From Gemmata sp051859125 (lineage in GTDB: Bacteria; Planctomycetota; Planctomycetia; Gemmatales; Gemmataceae), in the NCBI RefSeq assembly GCF_051859125.1, contig NZ_JBHYGG010000247.1:1-64000 (forward strand): a stretch of 64,000 nt of DNA, in the 5' to 3' direction. The first letter of the stretch is position 1, and each line of letters opens with the position of its first letter. Positions 1 through 6,813 of the stretch are shown piece by piece. The notes beneath the pieces are model-generated. The model saw only the letters and a list, made by a program, of their open reading frames with translations, ran no database searches and was not told the origin of the DNA. The position numbers were made by a program, and so were the translations under genes.

Positions 1-660
1 TACAGCGCTATCTCCGGAAACTTGCCCCGGTTACAGATTCACCAGACAGAGCCTAATCCCTATGTCGCCTGTGGAAGGCGTCCGCAAGCCCCCAAAGGCG
101 TCTCGCGGCTCCAAGTCCGTCATCAGCGACGACGAACACAAGCGGTTACTGGGTCACGCCGATCCCGAGTGGGTAGACCTCCTCACCCTGCTCTGGCACA
201 CGGGAGTAAGACCCGCCGAGATTACCGGTCTAACCGCCGAACAGGTGCGGTCGGCTCACGCGGTCAACGGGGCCGCAGTGGTTCCCTTGCCGAACCACAA
301 GACCGCACACAAAGGCAAAGACCGATCCCTGCTCTTGCGGGGTGAAGCCCTGGCAACCGCGACCCGCCGAGCGAATGAGGTCCGAACCTGTTGTTCCGAG
401 GTCAAGCTGGCCAACGCCTGACGCCCCGTGCGGTCGCGGCAAAGATGTCGCGGCTTTGTCGCCGGGCCAAGGCACGCCCGGTCAGTTTGTATGGCTACCG
501 TCACACCTTCGCTACGGTCGCGTTGACCAGAGGACTTCCCGACGCTCAGGTTGCGGCATTACTGGGCCACTCCGATACTACGATGCTTCACAAGCATTAT
601 TCACATCTGACCAGTCAATCCCGAGCGTTGATTGACGCTCTCGGCAAAGTCCGACCTTGA
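1..660 (+). pseudogene. Tyrosine recombinase (integrase) remnant, frameshifted and cut by the window edge
   Basis: Remnant of a site-specific tyrosine recombinase; its N-terminal part lies outside the window. From about 62 one frame carries the arginine box (HTGVRPAEITGL) and a lysine-bearing strand (HKTAHKGKDR), then stops at 421. The catalytic end continues in another frame from about 391 with YGYRHTFAT and LGHSDTTMLHKHYSHL, which supply the second arginine, the histidines and the nucleophilic tyrosine. An indel around 370-400 therefore breaks the gene. The first residue of the HxxR box is tyrosine, not histidine. A terminator and a Rep gene follow. Because it lies on the far side of the tRNA-Leu fragment from the phage, it probably belonged to an older element. 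Confidence 0.8.
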
Positions 661-674
661 CCAGTGACAGCAAC

Positions 675-708
675 AAAAAAAACGCCCCGCATCTTGCGGG
701 GCGTTTCA
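675..708 (+). terminator. Hairpin terminator after the integrase remnant
   Basis: The perfect arms AACGCCCCGC and GCGGGGCGTT enclose a 5-nt loop, with an A-run on the left and TTTCAATT on the right. It lies 15 bp after the recombinase stop. The A-run means it may also work for transcription coming from the right. Confidence 0.75.
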
Positions 709-791
709 ATTACTAGACCGACTATTTAAACTAGACGACATCGGCTACCACCCCGATTCCGTCACTTAGCGAATCCACCAACCACGGAAGA

Positions 792-1655
792 TTGCACATG
801 TATTATATCCCTCATTTCAGTGATTACAACAGTGATTACAACGCCAGTTTCCCGAGCGGCCAAATCCCACATGAACAGAGTATAGGCAACTTTGCAGAAT
901 CAGTCACTCAAGAACCACTCCCTAAAAATGCGATATCGGTCACCTGTGAGGGTCGCCGCCCTAGCGATAGCGACCCTCACCAAGTGTGTGCTTCGCCCCG
1001 TAGGGACAACAGCGAATGTGGACTAGATCAGCCGACTAGAAGCGGCTCAAAATCGCCTACTCATTGCTCACAATACAACTGGCGAAGACGGCAAAACCCT
1101 GACGCTGAGCACAGCCCCTGCTACCGACTGACCTGCCGCAACACCAATTGCCGTAGGCACTGGTCAATGAGGGAACACAACATACTCGCTCAGTCATTCC
1201 AGACCAAGCCGCCGACATTCTTCACGACCGTATCATTCGGTGGCGATTGGCCCAAGCGTCAAGACTTGTCACGCTGGATGCGTGCGGTGAACGCTTGCCT
1301 GCGATATCGCGACCCGGCCTACCAACACTGGCAACTATGCGAGATAGGCAAGGAGGGCAACTTCCACATTCACAGTTTGTCAATCGCAAGTCTGACATGT
1401 GACGCGATCCACAAGAGCATAAGCAACATTATAGAGAAGGCGATTCGTGTCTATGTTGACCCGGTTCGCGAACCGTTTGCGACGGCACGCTATGTTACTA
1501 AGGATATGGTCGGCGAAACAATTGATATACCTGAGTCGTATTGTGGTCGCGGGAAGCGGCTTACGATTTGTTCACGCGGGTTTCTATCCGCGTCAAGAGA
1601 TCGGCTATGGGCCAATGCAAAACAAATGTTCGCCGCCAAAGCGAATGAAGCATGA
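792..1655 (+). CDS. HUH-endonuclease replication initiator (rolling-circle Rep)
   Basis: Probable rolling-circle replication initiator that nicks one strand at an origin and stays bound through tyrosine. The C-terminal two thirds show a cysteine cluster (C110, C115, C120), a motif 1 strand FFTTVSF (143-149), the metal-binding HUH motif FHIHSL (H192, H194) and motif 3 ARYVTKDM (Y234 nucleophile, K237). The first ~100 residues look unlike protein and overlap a perfect 11-bp inverted repeat at 946-980, so the true start may be downstream; the ATG at 1167 would keep the HUH core but lose the cysteines. Base composition is AT-richer than the rest of the window, suggesting foreign origin from a plasmid or ssDNA-phage-like element. 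The stop overlaps the next start (ATGA). Confidence 0.72.
   Translation: MHMYYIPHFSDYNSDYNASFPSGQIPHEQSIGNFAESVTQEPLPKNAISVTCEGRRPSDSDPHQVCASPRRDNSECGLDQPTRSGSKSPTHCSQYNWRRRQNPDAEHSPCYRLTCRNTNCRRHWSMREHNILAQSFQTKPPTFFTTVSFGGDWPKRQDLSRWMRAVNACLRYRDPAYQHWQLCEIGKEGNFHIHSLSIASLTCDAIHKSISNIIEKAIRVYVDPVREPFATARYVTKDMVGETIDIPESYCGRGKRLTICSRGFLSASRDRLWANAKQMFAAKANEA
819..842 (+). repeat. Tandem 12-bp direct repeat near the Rep start (iteron-like)
   Basis: AGTGATTACAAC occurs twice head to tail, just inside the annotated start of the Rep frame. Short tandem repeats next to a Rep gene can be initiator-binding iterons; two copies alone are weak evidence. Confidence 0.4.
946..980. repeat. Perfect inverted repeat, putative nick-site hairpin of a rolling-circle origin
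   Basis: The arms GTGAGGGTCGC (946-956) and GCGACCCTCAC (970-980) pair perfectly over 11 bp around a 13-nt loop, CGCCCTAGCGATA. The position directly upstream of the conserved part of an HUH Rep is typical of a double-strand origin. The role is inferred from position and symmetry only. Confidence 0.5.
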
Positions 1656-1918
1656 ACACAACATATCGTAACAACATCAAGGCATCGCCCGAACTACTGT
1701 CCGAGGTCGCGTCGCGTGCCATGTCATACATCAGGTCGCACCCGGGCATATCCCGCCGCGACCTCTACCGTTCATTCGGGAACAACATCCGGCGTACCAT
1801 TCTTGTTCCCGCCCTCACCTGCCTCGTTGCGACTGGCGACGCACGGTTCCGGTTCGTGTCAACTGGCGGCCGGCCTGCTGAGTGTTGGTGGCCAGGGGGA
1901 TTCCCTTGGCCCCGCTAG
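1652..1918 (+). CDS. Small helix-turn-helix-like protein coupled to Rep
   Basis: An 88-residue protein that starts inside the Rep stop codon (ATGA overlap), so the two form an operon. The segment VASRAMSYIRSHPGISRRDL followed by a conserved-looking second helix resembles a winged-helix DNA-binding fold; the tail ending in WWPGGFPWPR is rich in aromatics. It may regulate copy number or Rep expression. No family could be named, and the DNA-binding reading is inference. Confidence 0.55.
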   Translation: MNTTYRNNIKASPELLSEVASRAMSYIRSHPGISRRDLYRSFGNNIRRTILVPALTCLVATGDARFRFVSTGGRPAECWWPGGFPWPR

Positions 1919-2391
1919 GACGAGGCTACCCGTCCAATGTTCAACCCCGCTCGTCCGAGACGGCGGGGCTGCCGTCCTCGCACCCACGGGCCGACAAACA
2001 AGTAAGTCGGGGGTACGGCCACGAATGTTCAGACCCGCACCCGCAAGACGGCACCGCCTCCGCCGTTTCCCCCCGCGTAGTTTTCAATTGATTATCAAAC
2101 GATCAAAAAATGTTGAGCGGTTTCACGCCACGACCCGCCCTGCTCATCGCCTTGTGTGATGGCGACCGCTAGTAAGCCCCAGATCGCACCAAATCGCCGC
2201 TCCGGGCCGAACGCCCCTACTCTGGGGCAGAGTTCCCCTTTGGCGTCCCGACGCGATTCCGGGCCGATTCTTGCTCCGCCTCAACCGAGGTCACCGAAAC
2301 CCCTTGTCCTGGTAACCTCGTCCGACTAAATTATGGTGACCGCCTAAGCGTTGGCAGGCGTGTGAAACGCTAGGAATCCTAAGGGAAAACG
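1919..2391. other. Non-coding stretch with no recognised gene
   Basis: No frame here looks protein-like, and I see no complete RNA gene. There are imperfect inverted repeats around 2287-2325 and 2342-2373 but no promoter or terminator I would defend. By the att-site geometry this should be the old chromosomal flank downstream of a tRNA-Leu gene, or the edge of an older element. Confidence 0.5.
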
Positions 2392-2421
2392 AACAACCCC
2401 CGGCATTTGCCAGGGGTTGTT
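2392..2421 (-). terminator. Terminator of the original tRNA-Leu gene
   Basis: AACAACCCC at 2392-2400 pairs with GGGGTTGTT at 2413-2421 across a loop that itself pairs partly. On the minus strand a T-rich run (GTTCGTTTT) follows. It sits seven bases beyond the 3' end of the tRNA fragment, where a tRNA terminator belongs. Confidence 0.7.
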
Positions 2422-2427
2422 AAATAG

Positions 2428-2480
2428 TGCCGAGGAGAGGACTTGAACCTCCACGCCCTTGCGAGCGCTAGAACCTGAAT
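2428..2480 (-). tRNA. 3' half of tRNA-Leu(CAG): prophage attachment site, not a working tRNA
   Basis: Read on the minus strand, the sequence runs from the anticodon loop (ATTCAGGTTC, anticodon CAG) through a leucine-type long variable arm (AGCGCTCGCAAGGGCGTG), the T arm (GGAGGTTCAAGTCC) and the acceptor strand CCTCGGC plus A. No matching 5' acceptor, D arm or 5' anticodon strand exists upstream. Identity stopping at the anticodon loop is the usual signature of an integrase crossover in a tRNA gene. The fragment keeps its terminator on the left, so the integrated element lies to the right and the intact tRNA should sit at its far end. Confidence 0.72.
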
Positions 2481-2581
2481 TTAACGGTCGGTCGCCTTGA
2501 ATTTACAGCAGATCGAAGCGTCACACGCCAAGTCACGGAATCCCTTACGGATTCCTTACGGGCTTTCTGCGCTCCCGCTGC

Positions 2582-2803
2582 TCACTTCGCCTTCCGCTTC
2601 GCCACCGGCTCGGGGTCCGGCTCGACCTCGACCGCCCCTGCGGTGATCGCCTTCGCGTCCGCGCCCGCAGCGACGAGCTGCCGGAGCGCGTCCAGGTCGG
2701 TCGGGGGCTCCTCGCCGTCGGGGTTCACGGCCCGCATGCCGTCGGCCACGCCCAGCGCCACGGCCTCGGCGGCCTTCCTACGCAACCAAAGAAAGGGGTT
2801 CAC
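2582..2803 (-). CDS. Small hypothetical phage protein
   Basis: A 73-residue protein starting at GTG (MNPFLWLRRKAAEAVALGVADG). It has an aromatic and basic start, an alanine-rich helix, then a charged tail ending in VAKRKAK. Its start overlaps the end of the upstream gene by 26 bp. It is the last gene before the att site. Function unknown. Confidence 0.55.
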   Translation of the reverse strand: MNPFLWLRRKAAEAVALGVADGMRAVNPDGEEPPTDLDALRQLVAAGADAKAITAGAVEVEPDPEPVAKRKAK

Positions 2804-3209
2804 GGTATCGTCCTCCAGGTGAAGGGCCGGCGGGTGCCGGCCCGGGTGTGTCGGGCCAGTCGTCGCGCAGGTCGGGCGGGACTTCCATCCCGTTCGCCCG
2901 CATCATCTCCACCAGGTGCGCCCGCCACACTGCCTTGACCTCGGCCGAGCAGTGGGCCATCGCGTCGGTCCAGGTCGGCCACCGCTTGTTGATCGCGTGG
3001 AACCGCATCTGGTACGGCAGCGACTGCTGGTTGTGCGGCTGGTCGGGCTGGTGCGCGACGCAGCACCACTCGCACGTCCCGGGCGGGCCGGGGGGCATGC
3101 GGAACCCGCCGCCCTCGACCGGGACCGCCTCGCCGGTGTTCACGTCCACCTTGAGGGTGTCGCCGATCTTGCAGAGCTTGCTGTTGCGCGACTTCGCCAC
3201 CGGTTGCAT
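2778..3209 (-). CDS. Hypothetical phage protein with Cys/His cluster
   Basis: A 143-residue protein. The centre has TCEWCCVAHQPDQPHN, a compact Cys/His group that could bind zinc, followed by the helix RWPTWTDAMAHCSAEVKAVW. The C-terminal 25 residues are proline-rich and overlap the next gene. Proteins of this look occur in phages, but I cannot name a function. It belongs to the leftward unit controlled by the promoter at 4515-4542. Confidence 0.6.
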   Translation of the reverse strand: MQPVAKSRNSKLCKIGDTLKVDVNTGEAVPVEGGGFRMPPGPPGTCEWCCVAHQPDQPHNQQSLPYQMRFHAINKRWPTWTDAMAHCSAEVKAVWRAHLVEMMRANGMEVPPDLRDDWPDTPGPAPAGPSPGGRYREPLSLVA

Positions 3210-3260
3210 CCTCGGTTCGGGGTAAAGGCCCGGGGAGCGCTCACCGGGCCGGATCTCGCC

Positions 3261-3605
3261 TCACAGCCAGCCTTCCTTCACGCAGCTCGCCACGGCCTCG
3301 GCGTGCCGGCAGTGCCCGTGCCGCACGAAACCCTTGCACTCACACGAGCAGCGGCCCTTGGGGTCGCAGAACACGCTGTAGCCCGTCTCGTCCGCGTCCG
3401 TCCCCCCGCTGATCTTGCTGAGCTGGAACCCGCGGCCCTGCCAACCCGCGGGGAACTCCTCGACCAGGTACTCGGCCTGGCGGGTCGGCGACTCGATTAG
3501 CAGCGTCCCGGCGGCCGGCGTCTCCGGCGCGTCGAACTTGTAGAACTTGAACCCCCGGTGCTTCACGCTCTTGGTGTCCGGGAGGACTTCGGTGTACAGT
3601 GTCAT
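3261..3605 (-). CDS. SWIM-type zinc-finger protein
   Basis: The start is set at the ATG of MTLYTEVLP because the frame upstream of it is low-complexity and this ATG has TAGGAGTGAGGCG before it. The C-terminus contains the SWIM pattern CxC-x8-CxH (CECKGFVRHGHCRH), preceded by FCDPKGRCS. SWIM fingers bind DNA or protein in MuDR transposases, SWI2/SNF2 proteins and recombination mediators. Here the protein is only 114 residues with no other domain, so it is probably a small adaptor or regulator of the phage left arm. Confidence 0.75.
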   Translation of the reverse strand: MTLYTEVLPDTKSVKHRGFKFYKFDAPETPAAGTLLIESPTRQAEYLVEEFPAGWQGRGFQLSKISGGTDADETGYSVFCDPKGRCSCECKGFVRHGHCRHAEAVASCVKEGWL

Positions 3606-3682
3606 CGCCTCACTCCTATTCACGTAGGTTTGGGGAAGTGGGCCGGGCGGTGTTGGTAGCACCGCCCGGCCCGCACTCGTTC

Positions 3683-3853
3683 TCACCAGGGGATCTCGTC
3701 CCCGTTCGGCGCCGGCGGCGGCTCGTCTTGTACCACCACCCGCTCCGGGTCCACCGGGGCCGGCTCCTCGGCGGGATCGCCCACCTCGTCGTCGCAGGCT
3801 TCCAGGTTCTGCTCGCGGAGGATCTCACGCTCCCCGTCGCTCAGGCGTCTCAT
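3683..3853 (-). CDS. Very small acidic protein with an SSB-like C-terminal tip
   Basis: A 56-residue protein beginning MRRLSDGEREILREQ; it is the real 3' part of a much longer open frame. The start follows GAGGGGACGACG. It is strongly acidic and ends PNGDEIPW, which resembles the acidic, hydrophobic tip (DDDIPF type) that SSB proteins use to recruit partners. No OB fold is present, so it is not an SSB; it could mimic the tip and compete for SSB-binding enzymes. That role is speculation. Confidence 0.55.
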   Translation of the reverse strand: MRRLSDGEREILREQNLEACDDEVGDPAEEPAPVDPERVVVQDEPPPAPNGDEIPW

Positions 3854-3909
3854 CGTCGTCCCCTCGGTTCGCGTCGGGGCCGGGCACCTTCGCCCGGCCC
3901 GGGTGTGGT

Positions 3910-4305
3910 TCAGTCCAGGAGCATCTCGGAGGAGATGCGGTACGCCGCCTGTAGCTTCTCCATCGCCTTGAGCGTCACCTTGTACTCCTTCCACCCGCAC
4001 CGGCGGTTCTTCTCGCCGCCCACGAGGCGGGCCGCGGTGAGCACCCCCAGGGGTTCGATCCCCCGGCCCTTCAGCGTCAGCGGCGTCGAGAGGAAGTAGT
4101 GCCGGCCGTAGTGCGAGAGGCTCGCCTCGATGTGCGCGACCGGCTTGGCCTCGCCCATCTCCGGGTGGTAGCCGAGGAACCCGGCCCCCGCCCCGGCGTC
4201 CTCGACGACCGCGTCGGTGAAGGCCGCGGCGGCCCCCGCGTCGGTCGGGTCGGCGGCCAGGGCGGCCGCCAGGAGTTCGCTGTTCGTCAGGGTGGTCGCG
4301 ATCAT
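3910..4305 (-). CDS. Hypothetical phage protein
   Basis: A 131-residue protein. An alanine-rich helical N-terminus (LLAAALAADPTDAGAAAAF) is followed by a mixed segment with SLSHYGRHYFLSTPLTLKGRG and a basic C-terminal helix (WKEYKVTLKAMEKLQAAYR). No known family recognised. It lies in the leftward unit between two tiny genes with similar spacing and ribosome binding sites. Confidence 0.6.
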   Translation of the reverse strand: MIATTLTNSELLAAALAADPTDAGAAAAFTDAVVEDAGAGAGFLGYHPEMGEAKPVAHIEASLSHYGRHYFLSTPLTLKGRGIEPLGVLTAARLVGGEKNRRCGWKEYKVTLKAMEKLQAAYRISSEMLLD

Positions 4306-4350
4306 CTGTCTCTCCGGGTCGGGTGTTGTTCGGGTCGCGGGGCCTCGGGG

Positions 4351-4482
4351 TCACTCGTCGTCGCCGGTCCCGCTCGTCGCGGCCCACAGCCCGGCCCCGG
4401 CCAGGAACACGGAGCCGGTCACCACGTTGCCGAGGGCCATCTGAACCAGCCCGCAAACCGTCATCGTCAGGTACCCGAACAT
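4351..4482 (-). CDS. 43-residue membrane peptide, first gene of the leftward unit
   Basis: ATG at 4482 opens a frame reading MFGYLTMTVCGLVQM, then a hydrophobic run to LWAATSGTGDDE and a TGA stop. It has GAGGGGAACGCGAG upstream and lies directly after the operator-controlled promoter. The two hydrophobic stretches suggest one or two membrane passes. Such small early membrane peptides can be superinfection-exclusion or holin-like factors; nothing here decides which. Confidence 0.55.
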   Translation of the reverse strand: MFGYLTMTVCGLVQMALGNVVTGSVFLAGAGLWAATSGTGDDE

Positions 4483-4514
4483 CTCGCGTTCCCCTCGTTC
4501 GTCCTTACACCTAC

Positions 4515-4542
4515 ACTATACACTACTCCGCACAGTAGTCAA
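4515..4542 (-). promoter_or_regulatory. Promoter of the leftward left-arm unit
   Basis: On the minus strand TTGACT (4542-4537) and TATAGT (4520-4515) are 16 bp apart, a good sigma-70-type promoter. The spacer is filled by an operator copy, so a bound repressor would exclude RNA polymerase. Confidence 0.7.
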
Positions 4543-4555
4543 CACTACTCCGCAC
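4522..4555. promoter_or_regulatory. Operator pair for the phage repressor
   Basis: ACTACTCCGCAC occurs at 4522-4533 and 4544-4555, 22 bp apart start to start. The first copy is part of a palindrome, ACTACTCCGCACAGTAGT, with 6-bp half-sites. The copies straddle the -35 box. The same 22-bp arrangement recurs at 4894 and 4916 and a related site lies at the repressor promoter. Confidence 0.72.
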
Positions 4556-4632
4556 GGAATTTCTGGTTCATGTCCGGCCTGAAGTCTCGGACCGCCCCAC
4601 CCCGCGGTGTGGGGCGGTCCTGCCCCGGCCGA

Positions 4633-4845
4633 TCACCTGGCCCACTTCCCGCCGCCCAGGTAAACCCGGAACCCACCGGCCCGCACCACCTTCGTGAGCA
4701 GCCGTTTACGGCGGCTCTCCTGGTGGATCGTCGGGGCGTAGCCGGTCATCATCGCGGCCCGCATCTCGTCCCAGGTCCGGAAGGCCGTAGCCACGTTCAC
4801 CAGCGTGTCGATCGGGTTGGCTTCGGTCAGCGTCAGCGTTTCCAT
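4633..4845 (-). CDS. Small hypothetical phage protein
   Basis: The start is set at the ATG of METLTLTEANPIDTLVN (preceded by GGAGACGACG), not at upstream codons that would read through operator DNA. The 70-residue product has a helix with FRTWDEMRAAMMTGYAPTIHQ and a basic end (ESRRKRLLTKVVRAGGFRVY). It is the only gene between the two operator pairs and so the first candidate for repressor control. Function unknown. Confidence 0.6.
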   Translation of the reverse strand: METLTLTEANPIDTLVNVATAFRTWDEMRAAMMTGYAPTIHQESRRKRLLTKVVRAGGFRVYLGGGKWAR

Positions 4846-4884
4846 CGTCGTCTCCGTGTCAGGTGCCCCGTTCGCGTCACACTG

Positions 4885-4927
4885 GTATCGTGCACTACAC
4901 CGCATTCCTGACAACACTACTCCGCAT
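4885..4927 (-). promoter_or_regulatory. Second leftward promoter with paired operators
   Basis: ACTACTCCGCAT at 4916-4927 and ACTACACCGCAT at 4894-4905 differ by one base and are again 22 bp apart. TTGTCA (4914-4909, minus) is a plausible -35; the -10 (around 4885-4890, CGATAC) is weak. The arrangement copies that at 4515-4555. Confidence 0.6.
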
Positions 4928-4962
4928 GGATTTTTCGTTTCTCATAACCACCCCTAGTCCGC

Positions 4963-4991
4963 TTGACGGCACGGCTTGTGCGGAGTAGGGT
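4963..4991 (+). promoter_or_regulatory. Repressor promoter giving a leaderless transcript, with operator
   Basis: TTGACG at 4963 and TAGGGT at 4986 are 17 bp apart. The start site expected seven bases after the -10 is the A of the XRE start codon at 4998. GTGCGGAGTAGGGT at 4978-4991 is an inverted copy of the operator core and covers the -10, suggesting autorepression. Confidence 0.62.
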
Positions 4992-4997
4992 GTAGGC

Positions 4998-5246
4998 ATG
5001 GGAAGCACCGAACAGACCGGCCGGGACGTGGTCCCCGGGTTCGCGGAGATGGTCAAGGCGGCCCGCGAGTCGCGGGGGTGGTCGTGCGCGAAACTCGGCG
5101 AGGAGGCCGGGGTGAGCGCGAACACTGTCAGCGCGGTCGAGCGCGAGGTCCGCGCCCCGTCCCTGCGCGTAGCGTCCGCCCTGGTGGTCGCCCTCGACCT
5201 GAAGGTGTGGTTGCACGAGCCGGCGACGCCGACCGGGAAGAAGTGA
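4998..5246 (+). CDS. XRE-family helix-turn-helix repressor
   Basis: An 82-residue DNA-binding regulator of the Cro/CI (HTH_3) type. Residues about 14-60 form the five-helix domain (GFAEMVKAARESRGWSCAKL, then GVSANTVSAVEREVRAPSL). There is no dimerisation or protease domain, so it is nearer to a Cro or short repressor than to full CI. It is divergent from the leftward genes and surrounded by operator copies, making it the obvious regulator of this arm. The mRNA would be leaderless, as for lambda cI from PRM. The stop overlaps the start of the next gene (TGATG). Confidence 0.85.
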   Translation: MGSTEQTGRDVVPGFAEMVKAARESRGWSCAKLGEEAGVSANTVSAVEREVRAPSLRVASALVVALDLKVWLHEPATPTGKK

Positions 5247-5443
5247 TGGGCACGGGACCGACCGATCCCAAGGCAGTGCGCCGGCTGCTGGAACTGCGGC
5301 TGAAGCGACTCGTCCGCGTCCGGGACGAACTGCTCGCGGTCGGGGACGACGTGCCGCCTGAGTTGGATTCGGAGATCAACGGCTTGCTCGCCGTGCTGTA
5401 CCCGGCCGACGACGGTGCAGGTGGGGACATCGCCCCCACCTGA
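5246..5443 (+). CDS. Small helical protein coupled to the repressor
   Basis: A 65-residue protein whose ATG overlaps the repressor stop. Residues 8-55 are a heptad-like helix (VRRLLELRLKRLVRVRDELL), ending in an acidic tail. It may be a partner or antirepressor of the XRE protein. No family recognised. A short hairpin (ATATCGT/ACGATAT, 5454-5471) follows. Confidence 0.55.
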   Translation: MGTGPTDPKAVRRLLELRLKRLVRVRDELLAVGDDVPPELDSEINGLLAVLYPADDGAGGDIAPT

Positions 5444-5509
5444 CAGGGGCCGGATATCGTAGGGACGATATGACTTCGGTACCGGGAGTACGGTGCGGGC
5501 CGCGGGAAC

Positions 5510-5860
5510 CTACGTGGCACGCAAGGAGTGGCAACGCAGGCACCGGCACCGGGCCTCGCCCCCGGTGGCGCTCTCGGTCCGGTTGCACAGCCGCGCCGCG
5601 TGGGACATCTCCTTCCGAAGTGCGTCCAACTCGGGCGCGCGGGAACTTTGCACGAGCAGCATCTCGTCCCGCAGTCGCACGAGCGCGGCGCGGAGGTCGT
5701 CGGCCAGGGGGTCGCCCAATGCGTTGCCCAATGCGTTGCTCGCCGGCGGGTCGCTCACGACGGCGGACCACATCAGCAACCGGTCGGGGTAGAGCCGGCA
5801 CAGGTTGTCGGCCTGCCTGAGGAGCTGCCACCCGAGCGGCACCAACTCGGACCGGTTCAT
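5510..5860 (-). CDS. Hypothetical protein, possibly the last of the left arm
   Basis: The start is set at the ATG of MNRSELVPLGWQLL; upstream codons in frame are proline-rich and unlikely. The 116-residue product is helical with a short internal repeat (SNALGNALGDP, from a tandem 12-bp DNA repeat near 5714-5740) and a C-terminal Cys cluster (CRCLRCHSL). It converges on the repressor operon. Function unknown. Confidence 0.5.
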   Translation of the reverse strand: MNRSELVPLGWQLLRQADNLCRLYPDRLLMWSAVVSDPPASNALGNALGDPLADDLRAALVRLRDEMLLVQSSRAPELDALRKEMSHAARLCNRTESATGGEARCRCLRCHSLRAT

Positions 5861-6013
5861 GACCGCACCTCTGGGAAATGGGGAGGGTCCGGGCGGGGCG
5901 GGTCGTGGTTCTGCGAAATGCATGCCCGCGTTAGTCGGGATTTCCCTTACCGGTGCCGGACGATTGGGGCATCCCACACGCTACCCGTCCCCCACGTGCC
6001 GTGTTCAAACGAA

Positions 6014-6046
6014 CGGGGGCGGGGGGCGTAACACCCCCCGCCCCCG
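6014..6046 (-). terminator. Strong GC hairpin terminator
   Basis: The arms CGGGGGCGGGGGG and CCCCCCGCCCCCG pair over 13 bp around a 7-nt loop, with GTTCGTTTG following on the minus strand. It lies downstream of the 6171-6602 gene. The rest of the 5861-6170 gap shows nothing else. Confidence 0.65.
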
Positions 6047-6170
6047 CCGTTGTGTTGGAACCCTGGCCCCGCCCCGGTCTGTTGCCCAAAGCAGCCGGGT
6101 CGAGCCAAGGGCTCCGCCTGAATCGTATACCCCTGCGGCCGCCCGTGTCAAATCGCTCCCGGCTAAAGGC

Positions 6171-6602
6171 TCACCGCAGGGTCGCGTACTCGGCGTCGAG
6201 CCGGGCGAGGACCGCGGCCCGCCGGTCCGGGTCGTGCTTCAGTTCGGCGGCCACGCGAATCACGACGTACCGGGCGACCCGGTGCCGGAACGTCGGGAAC
6301 GGCTCGTCGGTCCACGCGCACTCGAACCCGGTCCGCTGGCGGAGGAGCGGCTCCAGCTCGTCCACCGCCCCGGCGAGTGGCAGCGTCCCGGCGATCACCC
6401 GCGCGGCCGCCCGGCCGGACGCCTCGCCCTCCCGGAGCGCGCGGACCCGCTGGGCCTCGAGGGCCGAGGCGTCGGCCTCGTGCCGGCGGACCTCGTCCCG
6501 GGCGTCGGCCCCCAGGGACGCGTCGACCCCCAGGGCGGCGAGGGCGAGGCCGAGGGCGAGCAGGGCGGCGGCCGAGGCGGCCCCGGTGCGGCGGGCGGTC
6601 AC
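6171..6602 (-). CDS. Membrane-anchored hypothetical protein
   Basis: A 143-residue protein, GTG start. Residues 5-30 form a hydrophobic alanine/leucine segment (AASAAALLALGLALAALGV) that is a signal anchor, followed by a long charged helix and a C-terminal part with FRHRVARYVVIRVAAELK. It looks like a host envelope protein rather than a phage gene. No family recognised. Confidence 0.5.
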   Translation of the reverse strand: MTARRTGAASAAALLALGLALAALGVDASLGADARDEVRRHEADASALEAQRVRALREGEASGRAAARVIAGTLPLAGAVDELEPLLRQRTGFECAWTDEPFPTFRHRVARYVVIRVAAELKHDPDRRAAVLARLDAEYATLR

Positions 6603-6813
6603 GGGCGGTCCTCCTGACGTGGGTCACAACGAGTAGGAACGTTAGCACGCCGCGGCCCCGGGAGGCAAGGAGGGTTACCCGAACGTTACACAACGACCGC
6701 GGGTCGGTCGTGCGCCCGGCCCGCTCTGGCACCGTCGCCTTGCGACCGGCGCGGCCCGCCCTACGCTGACACAGCACCGAAACTGGTTCCGGCGTGTGGG
6801 GGGGGGGCGACAC

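Noticed and set aside
2428..2480. Complete tRNA-Leu gene
   Set aside because: No 5' acceptor strand, D arm or 5' anticodon strand can be found upstream on the minus strand.
3683..3853. Calling the acidic small protein a single-stranded DNA-binding protein
   Set aside because: Only the C-terminal tip resembles SSB; 56 residues cannot hold an OB fold.
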